Positions 28,332 to 37,301 are shown, counted from the first letter of the stretch. The stretch: DNA of 64,000 bases from Aliikangiella coralliicola (GCF_007004725.1 NZ_ML660161.1:607122-671121); one strand, 5' to 3'. Program-made: numbers and translations. The notes: a model not told the origin generated them from the sequence alone.

Positions 28332-29381
28332 TTATCTCCCGCTTTCTTCTGGTGCTTTTTTTGGAATTTGGATAATAAAAGTTGTGCCCTTTTGGAGTTC
28401 GCTCTCAACTTCGATTTTACCGCCTAGTAAGTCTGTAATCAGACTTTTAACAATGTTTAAACCTAATCCACTTCCACCTTTACTTAGTTTGGTTGTATAA
28501 AAAGGATCGAATATCTTTTGAAGTTTGTCTTCGGGAATTCCATCTCCGTCGTCCTCATAAACAATACGTATATCGCCATCAACTTCTTCCGCTTTTACTG
28601 TTATAGTTCCTTGACTTCTCTTTTCGAAGCCATGAATAATGGAGTTATTTATCAGGTTTGTAATGATCTGGCCTAAAGCACCTGGATAACTATCTAGTAT
28701 TAAACCTTCAATCACAAGGTTTTTAATTATGTATGGCGTTCGCTTTATCTGAGGAGTCAAGACCCAGATAAGCTCTTCAAATACAGATTTTAAGTCAAAG
28801 GTTCGTCGTCGCTCGCTAGTTTGGTCGACAGCAACTTGTTTAAAATTTTTGATCAACTCGTTTGTGCTATTTGTATTGTTCTGGATAAGAGCTATTGTTT
28901 TGAGCGCCAATTCGATAAATTCCTCTAAACTAGATTTTTTAAGAGAGCCAGAATCAAAAGTGTTTTTTAACGTAGAAATGTCGTCGCTGAGTGTTGAGGC
29001 GGCTAACATTGTATTTCCTATTGGCGTATTCAATTCATGAACAATACTGGCGACTAAACCACCTAAAGAGGCGAGCTTTTCGGAACGGGCTAATTGCTCC
29101 TGAGTTTTTGTTAGCGATTCGAGAGTATTACTTAGTTTTTCCTTATTTTCTTGTAAAGTTCGTTGGGCACTCTTGTGTTTTTGCAGCACAAAACCTAGAG
29201 AAATACAAACCAGGAAGGTAATTAGAGGGCTGGCAATAATTATATAATAAACTAGTTTAGACTCAGGGTTTTGGTAAGCAAAAAAGGTCATACTGATACT
29301 TACAACAAGTAACGTAATTGAAAATAGAAATACCTGGTTAGGTTTATAAGTGAGGTCATGACTATTCATAATAAGCGACAT
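28332..29381 (-). CDS. Membrane sensor histidine kinase
   Basis: A 349-residue kinase: two membrane helices (about 17-36 and 44-66) with almost no periplasmic loop, a coiled coil (about 70-105), a HisKA domain with phospho-acceptor His115 in S-I-V-H-E-L-N-T-P-I-G-N, and an HATPase domain with N, G1 and G2 boxes (N-L-I-N-N-S, D-D-G-D-G-I-P, G-S-G-L-G-L-N-I-V). Lack of a sensor domain suggests it detects a membrane or cytosolic cue. It is the upstream gene of a two-gene operon with the REC-EAL regulator. Confidence 0.92.
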   Translation of the reverse strand: MSLIMNSHDLTYKPNQVFLFSITLLVVSISMTFFAYQNPESKLVYYIIIASPLITFLVCISLGFVLQKHKSAQRTLQENKEKLSNTLESLTKTQEQLARSEKLASLGGLVASIVHELNTPIGNTMLAASTLSDDISTLKNTFDSGSLKKSSLEEFIELALKTIALIQNNTNSTNELIKNFKQVAVDQTSERRRTFDLKSVFEELIWVLTPQIKRTPYIIKNLVIEGLILDSYPGALGQIITNLINNSIIHGFEKRSQGTITVKAEEVDGDIRIVYEDDGDGIPEDKLQKIFDPFYTTKLSKGGSGLGLNIVKSLITDLLGGKIEVESELQKGTTFIIQIPKKAPEESGR

Positions 29382-30338
29382 TCACAGCTAGCTAACATTG
29401 GTGGAAAAGTGAAACGTGGCTTTTCAATTTCATTGACCACGTAATTTTTTCGGGAAATACCATTAGGCTTAAAATATTCTGCTTTTTCACAATGTCCATT
29501 TTTCCGTTATAAATGTTCATATCTAATTTAAAATTACCATCAAGTTTTTGTTGTCGCTCGTTTGACTGTAAAACTTCTCCATTTTTACTTCCCTATAATT
29601 TGCTATTTCCTGATCTTATATTGACTCAATTCTATTGTTCCCATAAAACATATTTTATATTTAGATTGGACAACGCTGTCACCATCCTGACGGTGAAGCA
29701 GCTTTTGCCTACGAGTGGGTTTCTCAAAGACTAATGATGTGTCTTCATGGGGAGAGGTTTTTTTTCGCTTGTCCATAGCCATTTTTCGATAAGTTTAAAC
29801 CTGCCTTTTATGTCAAATTTATATATGTTAGTAGATGACAATAAAAATTAAACTGACAATGTGTAAAGCTTCCCTTCGATGAGATATTTGGTCATTTATA
29901 TTCCAATAATATGATAATATCTTTTAGGTTTATAACTTTACCTGATATAGCCAAGCAGTTTTACCGACTGAGTCCTATTTTGTTATTTGGAAAGATACTT
30001 ACTAATATAGAACATTAATAGATTAAAAACCAAAGCAGAGCTTGAAAAACATCTTCTTTGCCCTTGTTTGATATTATTCATGATTGGTTTTTTAGCTACC
30101 AAAACTGAGCTGCATGGATGATAAATCCATTAAGTTAATTTAAGAGTGTCTAGATAACATTTAGAAATAGTGGTGGCACTTGTCGGCGTGAGGAACGAAA
30201 TAGCCTTGTCTGAATTAGCGCTGAGCTAAGGAGGCTGGTGAGTCGCTTAACCTCAAGAGAGTGATTTTCCTGTCGTTAGTTTGCTCATAGCACAGGTTTG
30301 AGTGAGCAGGGACCTGGCGCCATTTTTTAGGAGTATTT
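29382..30338. other. 957-bp region without a supported gene
   Basis: This gap separates the divergent histidine kinase and Fpg/Nei-type genes. Most of it is very AT-rich with stop codons in all frames; a 73-codon plus-strand frame at 29513-29734 shows no domain, poor composition and no ribosome site. The last ~160 bp (from about 30180) are less AT-rich and run to the glycosylase start. I see no tRNA, clear terminator, repeat array or mobile-element end. A small RNA or decayed gene cannot be excluded. Confidence 0.5.
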
Positions 30339-31232
30339 ATGCCTGAACTTCCCGACATTACCGTCTATATTGAAGCGCTTGAATCGCGTATCCAGCAGCA
30401 CTCAATTGTCGATATTAAGTTACAAAGTCCTTTTTTACTGAGAACCGCTGAAATTCCACTGACTGATCTCATCGATAGAAAAGTGACTCGATTGCAACGG
30501 ATTGGTAAGCGCATTGCTATAGGATTTGACGATTACTGGTTGATATTTCATTTGATGATTGCCGGTCGTTTACATTGGAAGGATTCGGTTAAAAAAATGC
30601 CAGGAAAAAGTGCGTTGATCATTCTAAAATTTGATAACGGAATCCTCTATCTTACAGAAGCGGGTAAAAAGAAAAGAGCGTCGTTGCACGTTGTACGCGG
30701 TGAGGAAGCGGTAGCAGAGCAAGATCCTGGCGGTAAAGAAATTGCGGAGCTCGATCTTGAAGCTTTTTCGAATTTACTTACTCATACTAATCATACTTTG
30801 AAGAGAGTATTAACTGACCCGCGCATTTATAGTGGCATCGGCAATGCGTATTCTGATGAAATACTTCATCGAGCAGGCTTATCTCCAATCAAACAATCAC
30901 AAAAGCTCTCTTCAGACGAGATTGAGACTTTGTACTCCGCGACTAAAGATGTTCTGGTTGAATGGACCGATAGGTTGAGAAATGAAAGTGGTGATAACTT
31001 CCCTGAAAAAGTGACTGCATTCCGTTCTGAAATGATGGTACATGGTAGGTTTGGAAAGAATTGCCCGGTTTGCCAAACTATTGTGCAAAGAATTCGCTAT
31101 GCCAGTAATGAAACTAATTATTGCCCGAGATGCCAAACTGACGGTAAATTATTAGCTGATCGCTCACTTTCAAGGTTATTAAAAAAAGATTGGCCGAAAA
31201 CTATTGAAGAGTTAGAGCGTAAAAAAAGTTAA
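30339..31232 (+). CDS. Formamidopyrimidine/endonuclease VIII-family DNA glycosylase
   Basis: A 297-residue base-excision repair enzyme of the Fpg/Nei family. The N terminus is M-P-E-L-P-D, providing the catalytic Pro2 and Glu3; the conserved lysine of the G-K loop is in R-I-G-K-R-I. The H2TH region has R-I-Y-S-G-I-G-N-A-Y-S-D-E-I-L-H-R-A-G, and the C-terminal zinc finger has C-P-V-C and C-P-R-C pairs near residues 243-265. The sequence departs from both MutM and Nei of E. coli, so the preferred lesion (8-oxoG versus oxidised pyrimidines) is not decided. Good GGAG ribosome site. Stand-alone gene. Confidence 0.87.
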   Translation: MPELPDITVYIEALESRIQQHSIVDIKLQSPFLLRTAEIPLTDLIDRKVTRLQRIGKRIAIGFDDYWLIFHLMIAGRLHWKDSVKKMPGKSALIILKFDNGILYLTEAGKKKRASLHVVRGEEAVAEQDPGGKEIAELDLEAFSNLLTHTNHTLKRVLTDPRIYSGIGNAYSDEILHRAGLSPIKQSQKLSSDEIETLYSATKDVLVEWTDRLRNESGDNFPEKVTAFRSEMMVHGRFGKNCPVCQTIVQRIRYASNETNYCPRCQTDGKLLADRSLSRLLKKDWPKTIEELERKKS

Positions 31233-31295
31233 ATATATTTTTGGTTGGCTGATTATAATTAAATGATAAAAATTTAATTTACATTTTTTCTAAAT

Positions 31296-31760
31296 ATGCC
31301 TAAAACTTCATCTTTATCGCAAACAATACCTGCTGTTGTCACCCAAGGATACATGATTGCTTCTGGAAAAAATAAGCAATCACCGTATCCTATGGGCTCT
31401 ATTCAAATGCAGATCCCACATTTTAATCAGAGAGGGTTAAATTTGGAGCGTTATTATCCCGCGACGCTCAACCTTTTGATTTCCCCTAAAACATTTAAAA
31501 TATTGAAAGCTGACTATCTATTTCAAAACGTCAATTGGGCTCAGGGATTTCCAGCGGAAGATTTTTCGTTTATTACCTGTGAAATTGAGTTTCAAAAGAG
31601 ATGGTTTAATAGTTTCATTTATTATCCACATCCAGAAACAAAGATTGATCATTTTCAAAATGAATCTACTCTTGAAGTAATAACTGACTATTTATCAGGC
31701 ATAGAATATGGTGATATGGTTAATTTGAAAGTTAGTTCTGAAAAGTTGGTTTTGAAGTAG
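31296..31760 (+). CDS. Hypothetical protein resembling CTP-dependent riboflavin kinase (DUF120)
   Basis: A 154-residue protein with no clear bacterial name. The order of motifs resembles archaeal RibK: an N-terminal G-x-x-x-x-S-G stretch (near residues 18-23), then Y-Y-P-A-T-L-N-L (RibK: P-G-T-L-N-L, where T and N bind nucleotide and Mg), a central F-x-F-x-x-C strand, Y-P-H-P-E-T-K-x-x-H where RibK has P-x-K-T-x-H, and a C-terminal L-E-V-I followed by Y-G-D-M-V-N-L (RibK: I-E-I-I and D-G-D-x-I). Residue identity overall is low. Function as a kinase is inference only. It follows the glycosylase by 63 bp. Confidence 0.5.
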   Translation: MPKTSSLSQTIPAVVTQGYMIASGKNKQSPYPMGSIQMQIPHFNQRGLNLERYYPATLNLLISPKTFKILKADYLFQNVNWAQGFPAEDFSFITCEIEFQKRWFNSFIYYPHPETKIDHFQNESTLEVITDYLSGIEYGDMVNLKVSSEKLVLK

Positions 31761-31904
31761 TTCAGGAGGGCTTTTAGTTTCGGTTGCCGCTAAAAACATT
31801 TGTACAAAGTTTGATGCTCTCTGGTTACAAAAAATGCAACCAGAGATTTATCTAGAAAAGCATAAAGTGGTTGTTAAATAAATTAAAAAGACCAAAGGTG
31901 GTTA

Positions 31905-33293
31905 TTAAGCTGCATTACAAAATCTTGCGGTAAAATGGCGTAACATCTGCGGCTCGTAGTTGAACTTAACCCCCCTGATTTTTTCAGCCCTTTGTTTTAC
32001 TGCACTTAAACAATCAGCGACATAATCCATATGATCATTCGTATAAACTCTTCGTGGAATTGTTAACCGCAGTAACTCCAGTGGAGATGATTTTTGCAAT
32101 CCTGTTTTAGGATCCCGCCCTAGAAGTAACGAACCTATTTCTACACCGCGGATCCCTCCTTCAAGATAGAGTTCATTCGCCAAAGCATGCGCTGGAAATT
32201 GATCGGGTGCAATGTGCGGTAGCATTTTGGCTGCGTCAACGAAAACTGCATGCCCGCCGGTTGGATATTGAATGGGGATTCCTGATTGATTCAGCCGGTA
32301 TCCTAGATACTCTACCTGTTTGATTCTGTAGTGTAAAAACTCTTCATCAGAAGCTTCCATTAATCCAATTGATAAAGCTTCCATATCACGACCGGCCATT
32401 CCACCATAAGTCACAAAGCCCTCCATTGGAACGCATCGCGTTTGTACTTCTCTAAATAAATCTTCGTCTTCTCGTATGCACAGAAGACCACCGATATTGA
32501 CCATTGGATCTTTTTTAGCTGACATGGTTAGCATATCGCCGTATTGGTACATTTCTCGAATAATTTCTCGAATAGTTGCGTTTTTATATTCCAACTCTCT
32601 TTGTTTAATAAACCAGGCGTTCTCACAAAATCGCGCTGAATCAATGATGACAGGAATATTATTTTTTTTAGCAATACTATAAACTTCTCGCATATTTTTC
32701 ATTGAAACAGGCTGTCCACCGCTACTGTTGCAGGTAATTGTTGTAACGATACCCGCGATATTTTCTGCACCATACTGCCAAATAGCCTGACGTAATTTTT
32801 CAAGATCAAAATTTCCTTTCCAGTCATGATAGGTTTGTGTGTCGAAGGCTTCCTCACAAACAATGTTTATGGGAGTTGCTCCACTCATCTCGACGTGTGC
32901 GGCTGTTGTGTCGAAGTGATAGTTAGAAAGAAAAATTGGGTTTTGGCTATTGCAACGCTGAACCAAACTCGGAAATAAGATTTGTTCGGCACCTCGACCT
33001 TGATGAACAGGTAAGGTGTGTTGATAATTAAAAAGCTCCTTAACAACGGAATCTAAATGATAATAATTACGACTACCTGCATAAGATTCGTCTCCGACCA
33101 TCAAACCCGCCCATTGCTCTTGGCTCATTGCACCGGTACCGCTATCGGTAAGTAGATCGATATACACATCTTCACTTTTCAATAAAAAAGGGTTCAATCC
33201 CGCTTCGTTAAGCGATCTTTTTCTATCGTCATAGCTTGTCATTTTAATGGTTTCAACCATTTTTATTCGGAAAGGTTCTGGGATTTTACGCAT
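31905..33293 (-). CDS. tnaA: Tryptophanase
   Basis: TnaA is a PLP-dependent lyase that splits L-tryptophan into indole, pyruvate and ammonia. Start at the second ATG (33293), which has AGGAG 8 bases upstream; the first ATG at 33299 is too close to it. The 462-residue protein has [14 protein letters not shown], the PLP lysine in M-S-A-K-K-D (Lys261) and [10 protein letters not shown]. Tyrosine phenol-lyase carries an M-E-R-G sequence with a substrate-binding Arg where this protein has V-E-I-G, so tryptophanase is the better call. No tnaB permease is adjacent. A TnaC-like leader lies 78 bp upstream. Confidence 0.92.
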   Translation of the reverse strand: MRKIPEPFRIKMVETIKMTSYDDRKRSLNEAGLNPFLLKSEDVYIDLLTDSGTGAMSQEQWAGLMVGDESYAGSRNYYHLDSVVKELFNYQHTLPVHQGRGAEQILFPSLVQRCNSQNPIFLSNYHFDTTAAHVEMSGATPINIVCEEAFDTQTYHDWKGNFDLEKLRQAIWQYGAENIAGIVTTITCNSSGGQPVSMKNMREVYSIAKKNNIPVIIDSARFCENAWFIKQRELEYKNATIREIIREMYQYGDMLTMSAKKDPMVNIGGLLCIREDEDLFREVQTRCVPMEGFVTYGGMAGRDMEALSIGLMEASDEEFLHYRIKQVEYLGYRLNQSGIPIQYPTGGHAVFVDAAKMLPHIAPDQFPAHALANELYLEGGIRGVEIGSLLLGRDPKTGLQKSSPLELLRLTIPRRVYTNDHMDYVADCLSAVKQRAEKIRGVKFNYEPQMLRHFTARFCNAA

Positions 33294-33371
33294 GAGCATT
33301 TCTCCTGAAATAACAGAAAATAATTTTAAAAAGTTAATGACTAGTAAAAAATATTACTGAAGGAAAAATGG

Positions 33372-33461
33372 CTACTTTTGTGGAAAATCAAACACGAGCT
33401 TGTCGTCCAGAACATACCAGACACTTGGTAACAGACGATGAAGGATTGAATATAAACTCAT
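33372..33461 (-). CDS. tnaC: TnaC-like tryptophanase leader peptide
   Basis: A 29-codon frame directly upstream of tnaA on the same strand. It contains Trp15, Asp19, Lys21 and Pro27. The Trp-x3-Asp and Asp-x7-Pro spacings equal those of E. coli TnaC W12, D16 and P24, the residues needed for tryptophan-induced ribosome stalling; the stretch between (W-Y-V-L-D-D-K-L-V) matches W-F-N-I-D-N-K-I-V position by position in character. Two residues (Gln, Lys) follow the Pro before TAG. A sigma70-like promoter lies 39 bp upstream of its ATG. No strong Shine-Dalgarno is visible. Too short for routine gene calling. Confidence 0.8.
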   Translation of the reverse strand: MSLYSILHRLLPSVWYVLDDKLVFDFPQK

Positions 33462-33499
33462 TGAATAAGTATTATTTAGTTTCGCGATATTGATGATGT

Positions 33500-33528
33500 A
33501 AGGTAATAACTTTTTCACCACTTGTCAA
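33500..33528 (-). promoter_or_regulatory. Candidate promoter of tnaC-tnaA
   Basis: On the minus strand a perfect TTGACA (33523-33528), a 17-base spacer and TACCTT (33500-33505) would start transcription near 33493, about 32 bases before the tnaC ATG. The remaining gap to 33854 is AT-rich; I see no clear CRP site or other gene in it. Confidence 0.5.
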
Positions 33529-33854
33529 TTATTTGAGTATTCGAAAAAAAGTAATCTGTAATAATAATTGAAATCAATCTAATTGAGTCTTATTCGTGAT
33601 CGGAGATTAAAATTAGAAATGATTATATTTATGAAAGTACCGTACTTTTAGAACCTAAAGTTTTAAGATATCAGTATTCTTAATAATATGACTAAGTACT
33701 ACTATTTTTTTTGTTTTGTCTGAGATTATTAAGATGTAATAAGGTGTTTCGCTTGCAGTTAAAGTGAAATCATATTAGCCTTATGCGAAGAAAAAATAGG
33801 ACTCATTGAATATAACAATAAGTAATACATAACAATAAAAAAATTGGGTAAGTT

Positions 33855-34256
33855 ATGGGAAGTATGTTAGGACTCGAGAGAGATGCCGAGAACATGGGAA
33901 AAGTTTGTTCGTCCTACTGTCATCAGTGTAAGCAGAGGACTATTTGGGAGTTTGGCCGCCTCACACAATGGATAAAGTTACTTTCTTTGAAAGCCATTTC
34001 ATTTAAGAAAGAGTATTTTATTTTTTGTGAAAAATGTGGTGACGATTTTGAACTTCGCAAGAGTGAGTTCAAACAGCTGGAGAAATTGATTAATAGTAAT
34101 CAGTCTGTGAGTCATTCACAGGTTAAGAACGGATTGTTTAAGAGAATATACAGTAAGCAGCTCTCCCATAATGGCACCATTCCTTTTTATTATAACTCTC
34201 GTGAAAATAGCCAGTTTAGAAATAATGAAGTGAAAAACCACACCGGTAAAAATTAA
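33855..34256 (+). CDS. Zinc-ribbon protein of unknown function
   Basis: A 133-residue protein whose first ~65 residues form a treble-type zinc ribbon: C-H-Q-C (about residues 22-25) and C-E-K-C (about 58-61), separated by a hydrophobic, aromatic-rich stretch and a K-K-E-Y-F-I-F-C strand. Small zinc-ribbon proteins with this R-x-x-x-W-x-x-L-F...E-Y-x-x-x-C pattern are widespread and uncharacterised. The C-terminal ~60 residues are polar, Asn/Ser/Lys-rich and probably disordered. A hairpin terminator follows. No neighbours share its strand closely enough to suggest an operon. Confidence 0.65.
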   Translation: MGSMLGLERDAENMGKVCSSYCHQCKQRTIWEFGRLTQWIKLLSLKAISFKKEYFIFCEKCGDDFELRKSEFKQLEKLINSNQSVSHSQVKNGLFKRIYSKQLSHNGTIPFYYNSRENSQFRNNEVKNHTGKN

Positions 34257-34271
34257 TACGTCAAAAGTACT

Positions 34272-34304
34272 TCACACACAATGTTATCACTGTGTGTGAT
34301 TTTT
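34272..34304 (+). terminator. Terminator after the zinc-ribbon gene
   Basis: TCACACACA (34272-34280) and TGTGTGTGA (34291-34299) form a 9-bp stem with a ten-base loop, followed by five T's. Confidence 0.6.
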
Positions 34305-34353
34305 ATACTTAGTAACGTAAGATTTTTAGCCATGCTGGCTAGTTAAGCGTTGA

Positions 34354-34740
34354 TTAAGTGTTTTTCATGTATGCCTGTTGTGTTGGACACTTATAAACAT
34401 TTCCACTTAGCGTAACATTTGTTTGGGATGAGCCGCCGCCATATTCATGGTCATAGCTTCCCGTTTGGCCTGCTCGTTGAGTCAGGATATAAATGGTATT
34501 GCCACCCATGGCATATGCCTTGTTTTTGAGATCATTCCGAGCGCCGGTTTCCAGATCTTTATTAGAGGTAAATCCACCTGTAAAAAAGTCACCCTGATTG
34601 CCAGTAATGTCACCTAAAAACTGACACTCTTTTCCGGGTTCATTATGAGTCAACTTTACTAGTCGAGCGCCTGGGGAGAGCTTGATCGCCTGACAGGCAG
34701 TTAAACTAAGAGCGACGGTTATCATAACAAGCTTCTTCAT
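34354..34740 (-). CDS. DUF4156-type lipoprotein
   Basis: A 128-residue lipoprotein: signal peptide with lipobox S-L-T-A-C (Cys16). The mature part has L-S-P-G-A-R-L-V, C-Q-F-L-G-D-I-T-G-N-Q-G and A-R-N-D-L-K-N-K-A-Y-A-M-G-G-N-T-I-Y, the layout of the DUF4156 family (conserved Cys pair likely a disulfide: C39 and C118). These are small outer-membrane-associated lipoproteins of unknown function. A Gly/Ser-rich segment precedes the last strand. Stand-alone gene. Confidence 0.8.
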   Translation of the reverse strand: MKKLVMITVALSLTACQAIKLSPGARLVKLTHNEPGKECQFLGDITGNQGDFFTGGFTSNKDLETGARNDLKNKAYAMGGNTIYILTQRAGQTGSYDHEYGGGSSQTNVTLSGNVYKCPTQQAYMKNT

Positions 34741-34964
34741 CGTTATTTCCTTTCAAATATCATTAATTATTGACGGGTAAGTTTGAGGTTATAATACGGT
34801 TTTCATCTGAATTTAAGCTGAATACTATAATCTAGAGTTGAGCTGCTGCGCGTTAGAAAGTACTAATTATAAAAATTGCACAGAGTTGTGCTGGTAATAA
34901 GGTCGGCTAGACGATAAAGTAGCTTGTCTGTTAAATACAAAAAAGCTTATTTAGGAAGCGAGTC

Positions 34965-35318
34965 ATGGAAAAACACCATAAAATTAATTACATCGAATTT
35001 CCTGTAAAAAATATTCCAGAAACTAAGGCATTCTTCGCTCAAGTTTTTGAGTGGCAGTTTGTTGATTATGGCGATGATTATTGTGCTGTTTCTAATGCAG
35101 CGCTGGACGCCGGCTTTTTTCAGTCTGATCAGATTATGACTACATCAAATGGTAGTGCGCTAATTGTTATTTACAGCGAACAGTTGGAGCAAACTCACCA
35201 AAAAATATTAGAAGCGAATGGACAGATTACCAAGCCAATTTTCTCATTTCCCGGTGGAAGGCGTTTTCATTTCTCCGATTTAAACGGCAATGAATATGCG
35301 GTGTGGTCTGATAAGTAG
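34965..35318 (+). CDS. VOC-family (glyoxalase-like) protein
   Basis: A 117-residue protein with the paired beta-alpha-beta-beta-beta units of the vicinal oxygen chelate fold: I-N-Y-I-E-F-P-V-K-N-I-P-E-T-K-A-F-F at the start and F-S-F-P-G-G-R-R-F-H-F-S-D-L-N-G-N-E-Y-A-V-W at the end. Many such single-domain proteins are dimeric enzymes or resistance proteins; metal ligands cannot be assigned surely. GGAAG ribosome site. It precedes the PatB/MalY-type gene by 57 bp and may be co-transcribed. Confidence 0.82.
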   Translation: MEKHHKINYIEFPVKNIPETKAFFAQVFEWQFVDYGDDYCAVSNAALDAGFFQSDQIMTTSNGSALIVIYSEQLEQTHQKILEANGQITKPIFSFPGGRRFHFSDLNGNEYAVWSDK

Positions 35319-35375
35319 GGGCTAAAAGCCGATAGGTTCCATTACTGATGTTAGCCAGGTATACAGTCAAAAATA

Positions 35376-36545
35376 ATGAAAACTGATTTCGATAATTCTC
35401 TATCTCGAATAGGTACTCTTAGTATCAAGTGGGAAAAGAACTTAAATAAATTTGGGAAAAAAGATGTTATTCCCTTATGGATTGCGGATATGGATTTTGC
35501 GACACCGCAAGTCATCACGAATGCTCTTTCACAAAGACTTGAACACCCTGTGTTTGGTTATAGTTTTCGTGCCTCTGAATATGTCGACTCAATCATCAAT
35601 TGGTTGCTGTCACGTCACGGCTGGCAAGTCAAAGCTTCCGATCTGTTGTTTTATCCTCCAGGCACCGTTCCTGCGCTTGATATGTTAGTCAGGCTATTGA
35701 CCGAACCCGGCGATGAGGTGATTGTACAGGTGCCTTCTTATCCGCCTTTAATGAAAGTAGTAGCTAAGAACAATCGCGTTCTAGTCGAAAACCCATTAAT
35801 TGCAGCGGAAGAAGGTTATCAGATGGACTTTGAACACTTGGAAAGATGTTTTACTCGAAAAACAAAATTACTGATATTGTGTAGCCCACACAACCCAACC
35901 GGAAGAGTTTGGGAAAAAAATGAGCTGTTGAAGCTAGCCGAGCTTTGTAAGGAAAATAATGTCACTGTAATTAGTGATGAAGTCCATGCCGATTTAATCT
36001 TTTCAAATACAAAACATTGGCATTTTAATCGTCTTGACAGAAATCAAAGACCGTCGAGTATTTCAATTATATCGTCATGCAAAACTTTTAATATTGCTGG
36101 TTTGCCTCAGTCAACATTAATTTGTGATGATGAAAGTTTAAAACGGAAAATTCAGTTTATTATAGACACTTCTCAGCTTAATCTCGATGGAATATTTTCT
36201 GCAGTTGCAACAACAGCTGGCTACCAAAGCGGCGGTGAATGGCTTGATGGACTATTAGAGTATCTTAAGGCAAACCGAGATTACTTATGTCATCGAGTCA
36301 GTGAAGATTTCGTTGATGTTAGCGTGGTGCCTGCACAAGGAACCTATCTAGCCTGGCTAGATTTTAGAAAGCTGGAATTGGAAAATAAAGTTATCGAGCA
36401 AATGTTGATCCAAAAAGCTGGCGTGGGGTTGTACAACGGTCTTGAGTTTGGCAAGAATGGTCGAGGTTTTTTTCGATTAAATTTTGCTTGTCCACGCTCG
36501 ATTCTTGATGAGGCACTCAATAAACTCGTCAGCGTATTTGGTTAA
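35376..36545 (+). CDS. MalY/PatB-type PLP C-S lyase
   Basis: A 389-residue fold-type I PLP enzyme. The N-terminal P-L-W-I-A-D-M-D-F-A-T-P, F-G-Y, S-P-H-N-P-T-G-R-V-W, S-D-E-V-H-A-D-L and the PLP lysine region S-S-C-K-T-F-N-I-A-G-L are those of the MalY/PatB group, which cleave cystathionine or cysteine conjugates to thiol, pyruvate and ammonia. The C-terminal R-L-N-F-A-C-P-R carries the substrate-carboxylate Arg. The usual S-P-S-K is S-S-C-K here. Cystathionine beta-lyase, cysteine-S-conjugate lyase or an aminotransferase activity cannot be separated from sequence. Confidence 0.88.
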   Translation: MKTDFDNSLSRIGTLSIKWEKNLNKFGKKDVIPLWIADMDFATPQVITNALSQRLEHPVFGYSFRASEYVDSIINWLLSRHGWQVKASDLLFYPPGTVPALDMLVRLLTEPGDEVIVQVPSYPPLMKVVAKNNRVLVENPLIAAEEGYQMDFEHLERCFTRKTKLLILCSPHNPTGRVWEKNELLKLAELCKENNVTVISDEVHADLIFSNTKHWHFNRLDRNQRPSSISIISSCKTFNIAGLPQSTLICDDESLKRKIQFIIDTSQLNLDGIFSAVATTAGYQSGGEWLDGLLEYLKANRDYLCHRVSEDFVDVSVVPAQGTYLAWLDFRKLELENKVIEQMLIQKAGVGLYNGLEFGKNGRGFFRLNFACPRSILDEALNKLVSVFG

Positions 36546-36614
36546 AATAAATGTGTGTACCAATCCACAAATTTACTATTCTTTGTCGATTTTATTAATC
36601 AGGTAAATACAATG

Positions 36615-36664
36615 GCGCCCGAAGGCTGAAATTAATAGGGTTTTCAGTTTGGGCGCAGTTTTTA
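36615..36664 (+). terminator. Terminator after the MalY/PatB-type gene
   Basis: An interrupted stem, GCGCCC (36615-36620) with GGGCGC (36651-36656) and an inner CTGAAA/TTTCAG pair, is followed by AGTTTTT. It lies 70 bp behind the stop codon. Confidence 0.55.
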
Positions 36665-36710
36665 TCAGCTTTTCCACTTGATTTTACGATCAAGAAAAAG
36701 GAAAAAATTA

Positions 36711-37301
36711 ATGAAATCAATTATCAAATTAATGAGTAAGAGTATCTTTTTTCTTATCTTATTTTGCTTACCTTATCTATCCAATGCAGACGAAGTAACC
36801 AACGCAATTAATGAAGGGTTACGCCAATATCAAAAAGGAGAATTTTCTGCGGCTACCTCGCAATTGGATTACGCTGCCGCTTTAATCAGGCAACAAAAAA
36901 TTGGACGAGTGATTACCGTTTTTCCTGAACCATTAACTGGGTGGAAAGCGGAGGTTGCTGGTAGCGACTCTAGTAGTGAATTAACGCTCGGCGGTGGTAT
37001 TACCGCCAACAGAATATATTCTCTTGGTGAAAGGCAGGAAGTCGAAATTGAACTAATGATGGATTCCCCGATGCTACAGTCAATGTTATCGATGTTTAGT
37101 AATCCTTCAATGATTACCATGAGTGGGGCAAAATTAATCTCCGTGCAGGGGATTAAAGCGATGTTACGCGTTGAAGACGGAGATATCGAAGTTATTCTGA
37201 TTGTTAACAATAATGCAATGTTCACACTTAAAGGATACGGCGCCAGTGAGGAAGATGTTATCGCTTATGCTGAGGCGCTAAGATTAGATAAACTGAGTTG
37301 A
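36711..37301 (+). CDS. Exported protein of unknown function
   Basis: A 196-residue protein starting at the ATG at 36711, which has AAGGA upstream (a TTG 33 bp earlier is in frame but unlikely). A signal peptide covers about residues 1-26 (cleavage after S-N-A). The next 35 residues form a TPR-like helical pair (A-I-N-E-G-L-R-Q-Y-Q-K-G-E-F-S-A-A), then a beta-rich domain with P-L-T-G-W, a G-G-G-I-T motif, Met-rich M-D-S-P-M-L-Q-S-M-L and a C-terminal helix. I do not recognise the family. Probably periplasmic. Flanked by terminators on both sides, so it is likely a single-gene transcript. Confidence 0.6.
   Translation: MKSIIKLMSKSIFFLILFCLPYLSNADEVTNAINEGLRQYQKGEFSAATSQLDYAAALIRQQKIGRVITVFPEPLTGWKAEVAGSDSSSELTLGGGITANRIYSLGERQEVEIELMMDSPMLQSMLSMFSNPSMITMSGAKLISVQGIKAMLRVEDGDIEVILIVNNNAMFTLKGYGASEEDVIAYAEALRLDKLS

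Noticed and set aside
29513-29734. 73-codon plus-strand frame in the large gap
   Set aside because: Composition follows the AT-rich background, there is no ribosome site and no domain.
31905-33293. Tyrosine phenol-lyase as the identity of the tryptophanase gene
   Set aside because: The substrate-binding region reads V-E-I-G as in tryptophanase rather than M-E-R-G, and a TnaC-like leader precedes it.
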